Assembly (NCBI GenBank): GCA_015832175.1
Contig: WJXW01000008.1
Location: forward strand, 868,001-932,000
DNA length: 64,000 bases
Source of the DNA: Paraphaeosphaeria minitans
Taxonomy: Eukaryota > Ascomycota > Dothideomycetes > Pleosporales > Didymosphaeriaceae
Direction of reading: 5' to 3'
This document shows positions 57,462 to 64,000 of this stretch, one piece after another. Both the position numbers and the translations under genes were made by a program. The notes below the pieces were generated by a model that worked only from the letters and a program-made list of their open reading frames with translations, made no database searches and had not been told where the DNA came from. The number at the start of each line of letters is the position of its first letter. The first letter of the stretch is position 1.

Positions 57462-58291
57462 ATAGCGTAGTGCTAACAATATAACTAGTGCTAAAGATTT
57501 TATAATATAGCTAATTCGTCGCACTATGGAAGCGCACAGAGAAACTCTTAGAATAGGGTAATCAGGCTACTAATCGCGATAAGGCTTAAAAGATACAATC
57601 TTAATTATTATAACTCTCTTTTCTATCCCCTAAACAATTAATTAATACCCTTAGTATCTATAAAGCAGGGGTAGGATGAAAAGTAGAGCTTAAAGAGCCC
57701 TAATAAAACAATTAACAGCATCTACAACGTTATAGGGATTTTAGTTATAAGCTGGAATAAGGATAAGTAAATCCTGTAGAACTATTTGCTATTTTATTGA
57801 ACTGTCCTTCTATGCTAGAACAAGATCCAGAGTTCTTAGTGCAAAAGTGTCTTATTACCCTGTGTGTCTCATGTCGCAGTGAGTGACGTTATAACGTTAA
57901 GCTTAATACCTGCCTTATTAACGGTGCAATCTCACGCTCCATCTCCAATCTTAATTTAAAGTTAATTAGACTTCGCCACGTGGGCGCTATTCCCAGCTAA
58001 ATTACAGTAATTAATCAATTAATGTCATTACTAACTTATATGTACTAAATTACGCTTTAATTATCAGTTGAAAAACATTAATCAACGTTACCTTTCGCTT
58101 TGGCATCGATACAATTGCTGCTGCCAGTTCCAAAATTGTCTCGAATGAGAAAAGGAATTCCAGCTTCATTTTCGTTAATTTAAAGTTACCTTACCAATCT
58201 TGGTCTTGCTTGAGACTCAGCGAAGTTAATCGCTCCAAAGTTAATCATATACAGAATCCTTAAGGCAATTTTGTATATCTACTCGAAACGC
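57462..58291. other. AT-rich decayed sequence
   Basis: About 830 bp rich in TTAAT/GTTAAT words, stop codons in all frames and no gene. It resembles repeat DNA degraded by repeat-induced point mutation, and probably is the older landing region of the retroelement. Confidence 0.5.
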
Positions 58292-59590
58292 TTACGCTGA
58301 TGAAGACGTTGAAAAACGGTCCAACCAGTCTGTATGCTCCAAACTAATTCCTCGACACTGAAGGCTCCGGCACGCCGTATCCCGGTTACTCTGTCGGCGA
58401 TGCATAAACCCGTGGTCCCCAGGGCACATGAATGTCTTCATCTCGAAGCGTACAAGGTTTGGCAACAGTGAACGATCGGCAGCCAACGCCTCTAAAGAGC
58501 CCCCTGGTACGAAGAGATCTGCACAAAAGCCTTTAGAATCAAATAAAGTAATGTTCTGCAAGGTCCTGGGTAGCCTCGCCCAGATTTGGCGCTGGTTTGC
58601 GAAGGGCAAGATCGACGTAGACAAACGAGTCAGTCGTTCAAACTGCGATAGAGCTTGGAGTACGTTTTCCATTTTGGAATGCTCTTGTACCTCATGGAGG
58701 CTGTTGTAGAAGACATCCTGGAGGCTTTTCTGATGGAATGCAGCTGCCTCGAAGAAAGACTGGGCATCCAGGTCGGTGACTGTGGGGAAACCAGCGACTA
58801 CGAGTCTTAATCTTCGTAGCGCTTTACATGAGCGTACTATGGTTGAGATAGTCGAACTCAAATAGTCCCGGATGTTGATTTCCAATGAGGTGATCTGACT
58901 TGCGCACCGAGGTAATGATAGTTCCGAAATCATGCCTTCAGTAATAGTCGCCTTGAAATGACGGAGAATAGGAAGAGTGAGAATAGCTTGTAGCTGCGAA
59001 AGGGAACAGTGTTGTATTGACAACCTCTGTACACGGTTAAATGAGGGACCATTAAATCCATACGATAATATTTCTCGGATGGGACGACTGTCACAGCGAG
59101 CCGTTCGCCCATTACAGCCGAACGAATGTAAAGCCGCGAAGCTGCAGCTGTAATATTGTATTTCCAGGCTCGTTAGAATCGGCAGCCTACTTATTAACAA
59201 GCCGATCTGCGTCCTGTGGTTTATGATGCTCGATCCGATAAGTGTGTGCGAAAAGTTGTCAAATTCTGTTTGTACGGGTAGCACCGGCGCCCACATATAA
59301 GGCTCTGATATGACGATAACAGCGTGCTTGACAAGCGTTCTGTGTGACGGTATCTCGATTAGTGTACGAAGGAGCAAGGATGCGTTCCAGCTAGTGATAT
59401 GGACACTTCGGTAAAGAGAGTAGATAGTCCAGGAGTAAGTTAGATGAGAGACTTGGCAAAGAGCTTGCAAACTATGCGTATCAACGTATCTCAGGATCAG
59501 GTCCATCACATCGAAATTAAGTTTGGTGATGAAGCACGGCCGACGCTTCAAGACGCAGCACTCCAACAGATTTGCAATAGTTCGATTCAT
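58292..59590 (-). CDS. F-box / leucine-rich-repeat-like protein
   Basis: 432 residues from the Met before NRTIANLLECCVLKRRP; an in-frame Met at 59728 would add 46 residues of non-conserved sequence. An F-box-like motif is at about 15-60 (ITKLNFDVMDLILRYVDTHS, CQVSHLTYSWTIYSLYRSV). Leucine-rich-repeat-like stretches follow (LPILTSLEIQYYSC; FNRVQRLSIQHCSLSQL; CKALRRLRLVVAGFP; PNLVRFEMKTFMC). Such proteins usually present substrates to SCF ubiquitin ligases, which is inference here. Single exon. Divergent from the next gene (219 bp between chosen starts). Confidence 0.65.
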   Translation of the reverse strand: MNRTIANLLECCVLKRRPCFITKLNFDVMDLILRYVDTHSLQALCQVSHLTYSWTIYSLYRSVHITSWNASLLLRTLIEIPSHRTLVKHAVIVISEPYMWAPVLPVQTEFDNFSHTLIGSSIINHRTQIGLLISRLPILTSLEIQYYSCSFAALHSFGCNGRTARCDSRPIREILSYGFNGPSFNRVQRLSIQHCSLSQLQAILTLPILRHFKATITEGMISELSLPRCASQITSLEINIRDYLSSTISTIVRSCKALRRLRLVVAGFPTVTDLDAQSFFEAAAFHQKSLQDVFYNSLHEVQEHSKMENVLQALSQFERLTRLSTSILPFANQRQIWARLPRTLQNITLFDSKGFCADLFVPGGSLEALAADRSLLPNLVRFEMKTFMCPGDHGFMHRRQSNRDTACRSLQCRGISLEHTDWLDRFSTSSSA

Positions 59591-59808
59591 CGTGCTCGAC
59601 GTATATCGAACATACTTCCACCAGCTTTTATTAAGACAGCAGGTATGACCTGGGTGGGCAGAAACGAAAATCCGTTTTTGGACACCGGTAACGCTAGTGC
59701 CAATTGACACGAATGTCGTTTCCCGCATTCTTGCACATGATGAGTATTATGACCAGAACCTCATAAAGTTCTTATGCGCAGGCTGTTTGTCACTTGAGAT
59801 GTTTGTCC

Positions 59809-60687
59809 ATGTCGATTGCCGGGATGGTATCGAAAATCTCTGTCACAGAGGTATTCACGAATGTCGAACCTTTCCGAAGTAGTATTCTTCGCATGCTACT
59901 TCCTTCAGAAATATCAAATCTTTTGGCTGCTCTGGCCTGCACCGTCTCGCCATGGGAGCGATCGACCCATATGGACATCATGCATGAAATTTTTCAAGAA
60001 TTTCAAGATTTGGTCTCCATGCAGAACCTAGGCCTCACAGTACGCGTTCTTGGTTCTGACCTGGATTTGTTAAACAAGAAGATCCAGGACCCATGGGCTT
60101 TTCGCAATGCCGAGGATACCCGCCGCTACTACATATTTATCATCATCAGCGATGAATTAGATGGGGCTTCTAGGCTACACAAGGACTTCCGAAGCAACTT
60201 GCGCGGAAACAGCACTGCAGAAGATATGGATGTCAATGAACTCAGTGAACGGTTTCCGGAAGATGTTGCCCAAAACGTCGCAATGCTGTCCAAATGGATG
60301 CTTTGCACGCCGCACCTCACAGGAAGCTTGCCCGGCAAAATTCCGGGTTGGATACCCGTGTTCAAGACGCACAAGGACATCGTGCTACGGACCTACATGT
60401 CAAGCTATAACGAGTACAAGACCAGAATACTGTACATGGAACGGACGCTTATCCAAAGGGTTTTTGGCCACCATGACAAGGATCTTCTTGCGCATGTTTG
60501 CAAATTGCCAACAATCTGCTATCTGCTGCAGAACAACACGCGGGAAAAGAAAGAGCTCAATGGACGTTTAACGATGAACACTATTCGAGATGTATACATG
60601 CCTCTTAAGGAACCGTTGCAAAAAGGATATGTCATCGTGAACGCGATTCCTCCTCTTGATGCCGCCGTGATACTTCATCTGCCCTAG
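59809..60687 (+). CDS. F-box-like fungal protein
   Basis: 292 residues, single exon, from the first in-frame ATG. The segment RSSILRMLLPSEISNLLAAL then CTVSPWERSTHMDIMHEIFQ follows a fungal family that begins with a short F-box-like helix pair and continues LRVLGxDL (here LTVRVLGSDLDLLNKKIQDP). The rest is mixed alpha/beta (YYIFIIISDELDGASRLHKD; GWIPVFKTHKDIVLRTYMS) and ends at VILHLP. No enzymatic motif. Paired head-to-head with the F-box/LRR gene. Confidence 0.5.
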   Translation: MSIAGMVSKISVTEVFTNVEPFRSSILRMLLPSEISNLLAALACTVSPWERSTHMDIMHEIFQEFQDLVSMQNLGLTVRVLGSDLDLLNKKIQDPWAFRNAEDTRRYYIFIIISDELDGASRLHKDFRSNLRGNSTAEDMDVNELSERFPEDVAQNVAMLSKWMLCTPHLTGSLPGKIPGWIPVFKTHKDIVLRTYMSSYNEYKTRILYMERTLIQRVFGHHDKDLLAHVCKLPTICYLLQNNTREKKELNGRLTMNTIRDVYMPLKEPLQKGYVIVNAIPPLDAAVILHLP

Positions 60688-61387
60688 GCTTGGACTGTGC
60701 ATACGGCTCTTTTGTTTCGACCATACGCGCAGAAAACTCTGAGCTCTCATCACATCGACGAGCCCTTCTTGTGACGGGTGGTTGTTGGGTCAGGTGTACC
60801 GGCGGGTTGGCTCCTTAAAACGCTGAACGGGTTTTGATGATTACATGGGTAAACCTCTGGAGTCATGTTCTTCTCGCGACGTGCATGAAACATCCTTGCC
60901 TTACAATTTTTCCTAGTACGAAGGAGTGGTCGGAGCGCACTTAGAATTATAAGACATTCACTTTGATAAGTGCAATTGGTTCAACGCAACAAAAGTGGTT
61001 TATCGCGCTTACGTAGATCACTTGACTAGGCACCCTACCCAACATCGCGCTGAGGTTTTAATAATTCAATCTCCATCCATGATGTTGTATCACTACGCAG
61101 GCTCTGCTATACTCCTAATGCGACGTTAACCGCACAGTGAATGTGCATTAACGTCAAATGGTCAAAAGTTACCTCGCTCTCTGTGCTGCAATTTCTGCGC
61201 TCTCGAAAACCCAAGTTCACTAATTGCCGAACTGTTGTAGGTTTCGTAGGAAGGCTTTCTGGATTCGGAAATGGAGTTGTGACCCGGAGTGGTGCGGTTT
61301 TTGAAAAGCGAATACTGAAAATCGAAAATACTCCGCTTCTCACTCTGCAATATATGGTGAGTGTTCCGGAAAATTTTCTTCACAACC
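60688..61387. other. Intergenic, nothing recognised
   Basis: 700 bp between two plus-strand genes; short overlapping frames only. The right end is presumably a promoter. Confidence 0.4.
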
Positions 61388-61912
61388 ATGTCTTATCCTA
61401 GTCTTCTTCCAGGCAACGACTCGAAACGAAATTACGTCACTTTTTCCGTCCCGAATCACAAAGTCATTCGCAAGATCATCAGGAACTTAGAGGACGATGA
61501 GCATCTACGAGTGAAGGTATCAGGGAAAGCCTTAGAGAAACGTCTGGACGAAGTTGCGACTCTGATTGAGAGATTCGACATTGAATCCTCTCCGATCGAA
61601 GGACATCAAGAATTACGGGTCCGATTGTTCATGCCGAGGCCTTCGAAGACACGACCCATACTCTCAGCCCAGAGAAACAACGGTGTGACCTTCGAAACTC
61701 AAGAGATCTCAATACGCACCACGAAGCCTCAATATGTGATCCATGAGCCGTCTCGAACCAAATCGGAACAGCGGAAGATGGACGTCGGCGTTGCTGTTGC
61801 ACGGAAACATCGACGGCGAACATACTCCATAGGCTATGATCTCATCTATGAGCCAGGAAACCGGCAACAGGGATGTCTATACACGATTGAAGAGAGCGCC
61901 ATGGAGGCCTAG
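61388..61912 (+). CDS. Hypothetical 174-residue basic protein
   Basis: Chosen ATG reads MSYPSLLPGNDSKRNYVTFS; an in-frame ATG nine codons earlier is possible. The N-terminal half is alpha/beta (NHKVIRKIIRNLEDDEHLRV, GKALEKRLDEVATLIERFDI) and the C-terminal half is basic (ARKHRRRTYSIGYDL). No recognised domain, signal peptide or TM segment; intact frame. Confidence 0.45.
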   Translation: MSYPSLLPGNDSKRNYVTFSVPNHKVIRKIIRNLEDDEHLRVKVSGKALEKRLDEVATLIERFDIESSPIEGHQELRVRLFMPRPSKTRPILSAQRNNGVTFETQEISIRTTKPQYVIHEPSRTKSEQRKMDVGVAVARKHRRRTYSIGYDLIYEPGNRQQGCLYTIEESAMEA

Positions 61913-62196
61913 CGTAGATAGATCAACTAAAGTTATGGAAGTAATGTTACAATGATAGCATTGGTTTGTGAGAAGATCCGCAACAAATGAATATTGATTA
62001 GTTTTGGAATCCGAGAAAATCATGATCAACAGTTTATATGTAGTGAGAAGCCGTGAATCAACTTGATGGATGATAGGTTGATGGAAGAACGTGATTTGAT
62101 TCGCAGGAAGGAGCTATCTGATTCCAACTCAAGTCATACAATAGCAATCCGAAACGTCGCTCAAAAATGACATACCCAAGACTTTACCTTGACCTT
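61913..62196. other. Convergent 3' spacer
   Basis: Spacer between the basic orphan and the cupredoxin-like gene; nothing recognised. Confidence 0.4.
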
Positions 62197-62937
62197 CTAT
62201 ATAATTGCCATAAACAGAAGCCCCGCAATAAGAGGGAGGGCGTACGTCAGCCTACGAGCGTTATTGGAAAGATCCGGTGCTATTATAGTCGGGTAAGGTT
62301 GGAACGTCAAAGAAGCAGTACCATCACTGGAGACCGTCTTATTAGGTGATGCCGACAAGGGTACATTGGTGCAAAGGCTGGCCATTGGCCTCGAGGTGAC
62401 GGGAGGTGCTGAGCTTGATGGCGAGCCTGATGACCGCGTCTCGTTGGCACGCTCGTACCTGTCATCGCTTGGATTCACACTGAAGACCATACCTGATTGG
62501 CAGTGCGATATGGGCTCATTCTGTGCACAGTAAAACCATTGCGGCCTGTCCGACTCAACCAGATAATCTACTAGAAACGTACCGCTCACGTTCTGAGGGT
62601 TGAATTGTTGAAACCCCGTATCGACCCCAGAGCTATTGTGGCATAGACTCGCGGAGGAACTCTGGGTGAGGGTATGGTTGAGCCCTAGAAAGTCAAATCG
62701 AAGCGTCGTACCAGGCGTAACGCTGACGGAGTTTGGGTTGAACGCCAACTGCCCTGCAGCGCCCACAACTATCTCAACGATCTGAGAAGAGCTGTTTGTA
62801 TTGACGAGCTTACTGCTGGGTGTACAAGTTGAGTTCCAGCTGATTGAGTGGTTGGCCCACTGCCTGTCGTATGCGGGTCGAGGGGGGGAGAGAGAAAACA
62901 TGACTGTCCTAACAAACGAACCAGGACCGTGGTCCAT
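62197..62937 (-). CDS. Cupredoxin-like, GPI-type cell-surface protein
   Basis: 246 residues. A cupredoxin domain spans about 50-155: VEIVVGAAGQLAFNPNSVSV, GLNHTLTQSSSASLCH, PQWFYCAQNEPISHCQSGM; the His of NHT, Cys of FYC, His of SHC and Met of SGM match the type-1 copper ligands of fungal extracellular serine-rich proteins. A Ser/Pro/Thr-rich linker and a C-terminal hydrophobic end (LTYALPLIAGLLFMAII) suggest a GPI anchor. No signal peptide is visible after either ATG (62937 or 62901), which is odd. CTATATAG lies directly before the first ATG, so translation may start at 62901 or from an unseen 5' exon. Confidence 0.7.
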   Translation of the reverse strand: MDHGPGSFVRTVMFSLSPPRPAYDRQWANHSISWNSTCTPSSKLVNTNSSSQIVEIVVGAAGQLAFNPNSVSVTPGTTLRFDFLGLNHTLTQSSSASLCHNSSGVDTGFQQFNPQNVSGTFLVDYLVESDRPQWFYCAQNEPISHCQSGMVFSVNPSDDRYERANETRSSGSPSSSAPPVTSRPMASLCTNVPLSASPNKTVSSDGTASLTFQPYPTIIAPDLSNNARRLTYALPLIAGLLFMAII

Positions 62938-63169
62938 CTATATAGATAGCTCGAGATGAACAAGAAAACGGTAATCCTTCTCTCGAAACCGACTTTCGGG
63001 TTTCCAGTTACCACTTTAGTGATTCGATACAAGCACAGGCGGCACAGCCACGCCCTCGTCGCTAGCGAGTCGCTCATTTAAACCAAAACGCCCCTCGAAG
63101 TGGTCGTGAACTAAGCAGCATCCTCATTGAGACTTATCGCTCAGACTTCATTCACCAACAACAACAAAG

Positions 63170-64000
63170 ATGTCCGGCAATACTGATATGGGAGGCGTAC
63201 ATGCAGATCCAGAAGTGGCAGAATTCTGCGACCTAGTGTCTTGGGATCCTCAAGAGCCTTGGGAAGGAAACGCTGCTTTCAAATTGTATGCGCAAGCGTG
63301 TGCGAAAGCATTCTTGCCAGAGGGGCAGAGCTTCGAGGCATGGAGCGAAACAGCAACAATCGAGGACTTCTTCGAGCAGGTGTACGCAATGCAAATCCTG
63401 CCGCCAGAACTGAAAAAAACGACCGAGATGACTGACAGCAAGAGGAAAGATCTATGGCAAGAATCGGCACGCAAGCAGTTTGAGAGTGAATGCGAAAAGA
63501 ACGTTTTGCCCTTGGTCTATGAAGCAGTTGAAGAAGACGCACACAAGTGGAACCTACCGATACCATCAACAAGTGATCGCACTTCGCAGGAATATCAGGA
63601 TTTCATGAAGAAAGCGGCGAAGAGGAAGGCTTATGAGCTTTATGGGTACTTGTCCGAAGTTGAAGCCGCCGAGTTCGAGTTTCGTTCTGGAGACAAGTCA
63701 AGTAGGATCGAGCAGGTCGGCGAAAGTCTGTTGGACCTCATGACCACAGAAGAATCATTCAGCATAGTGTGGTATGAACGACCACTGCGCATGAATGACG
63801 CACAGTGGGTGGAGGAGAAAAAGAGGAAGATTAAAAAATCACAAGAGGAAGACGAAGAGCAAGAAGGCAGGAAGACAGAAGAGGAAAAAGAACAAGAAAG
63901 ATTGCAACAGGAGGAGGACGAGAGGGAGACAGCTCGAGCTCATGCTCTCGAAAACAAAAGTGATGAGGTGATAGAGCCTCGGACAATTACCGATCCGGCA
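63170..64000 (+). CDS. Charged coiled-coil protein, partial at right edge
   Basis: Open from ATG at 63170 to the window end without a stop (277 codons). The start follows a pyrimidine/CAACAACAACAAAG leader typical of a fungal 5' UTR. Residues 1-200 are acidic and mixed helical (DLVSWDPQEPWEGNAAFKLY; QEYQDFMKKAAKRKAYELYG; FSIVWYERPLRMNDAQWV). From about 215 the sequence is almost pure Glu/Lys/Arg/Gln coiled coil (EEKKRKIKKSQEEDEEQEG). No family recognised; the 3' end lies outside. Confidence 0.6.
   Translation, partial: MSGNTDMGGVHADPEVAEFCDLVSWDPQEPWEGNAAFKLYAQACAKAFLPEGQSFEAWSETATIEDFFEQVYAMQILPPELKKTTEMTDSKRKDLWQESARKQFESECEKNVLPLVYEAVEEDAHKWNLPIPSTSDRTSQEYQDFMKKAAKRKAYELYGYLSEVEAAEFEFRSGDKSSRIEQVGESLLDLMTTEESFSIVWYERPLRMNDAQWVEEKKRKIKKSQEEDEEQEGRKTEEEKEQERLQQEEDERETARAHALENKSDEVIEPRTITDPA

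Noticed and set aside
63250..63572. Two minus frames (74 and 97 codons)
   Set aside because: They lie opposite a 277-codon plus frame that has a good start and runs off the window edge.
1..64000. Captain tyrosine recombinase (DUF3435) of a Starship
   Set aside because: I looked for a long recombinase-like gene with an R...HxxR...Y arrangement and saw none; the captain must be outside, absent or too decayed to recognise by eye.
1..64000. tRNA or rRNA genes
   Set aside because: No cloverleaf with matching A and B boxes or rRNA-like core was noticed; a covariance search would be needed to exclude one.

Overview
The window is eukaryotic and reads as a filamentous ascomycete (Pezizomycotina, probably Dothideomycetes; inferred from protein families, no species call). 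Most genes are split by GT-AG introns of about 42-65 bp with CTAAC/CTGAC-like branch points. Families present are fungal (ferric reductase, DUF3723, patatin-like phospholipase, STAND/NLR with NACHT and WD40, Zn2Cys6 regulators, F-box proteins). The content is typical of an accessory compartment: orphan genes, decayed genes, minisatellites and transposons, with no obvious housekeeping block.

Region 1 (1-20.3 kb) is the most striking part. In order it holds a ferric reductase (FRE, minus, cut by the left edge), a MADS-box-like protein, a DUF3723 coiled-coil protein, a patatin-like phospholipase (PLP) with an internal RING-like motif, a small multi-TM protein, a NACHT-WD40 NLR broken by a one-base frameshift, and a divergent pair of paralogous Myb/SANT-like genes. 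FRE, DUF3723, PLP, NLR and Myb-type genes are the recurrent cargo families of Starship giant transposons. The stretch is therefore best read as Starship cargo or a Starship remnant. No captain tyrosine recombinase (DUF3435) was recognised, so membership is inferred from cargo only.

Region 2 (20.3-35.2 kb) has a tandemly duplicated Zn2Cys6 regulator locus, an F-box/Cys-rich protein, a PD-(D/E)XK-like protein, a micro-ORF with DnaJ-type Cys motifs, a C2H2-like gene, a frameshifted orphan gene and two minisatellites, separated by gene-poor DNA. Region 3 (35.4-37.5 kb) is a decayed Fot1/pogo-type DNA transposon with 41-bp terminal inverted repeats. Region 4 (37.6-51.2 kb) holds orphan genes, a multi-TM protein, an RRM protein, a chromodomain protein, a perfect 37-bp palindrome and a fragment of a medium-chain dehydrogenase lying antisense inside another gene. 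Region 5 (51.6-57.5 kb) holds a solo LTR and a young Ty1/copia element with LTRs identical by eye, set in AT-rich sequence. Region 6 (58.3-64 kb) has two divergent F-box-type genes, an orphan gene, a cupredoxin-like GPI-type protein and a charged coiled-coil protein running off the right edge.

If the Starship reading is right, the left 20 kb links iron reduction, lipid hydrolysis and allorecognition or immunity-type genes with regulators on one mobile unit. The remainder may be more cargo or flanking accessory sequence. Splice sites were placed by eye from GT-AG signals, frame and protein-family continuity; all frame breaks could also be assembly errors.
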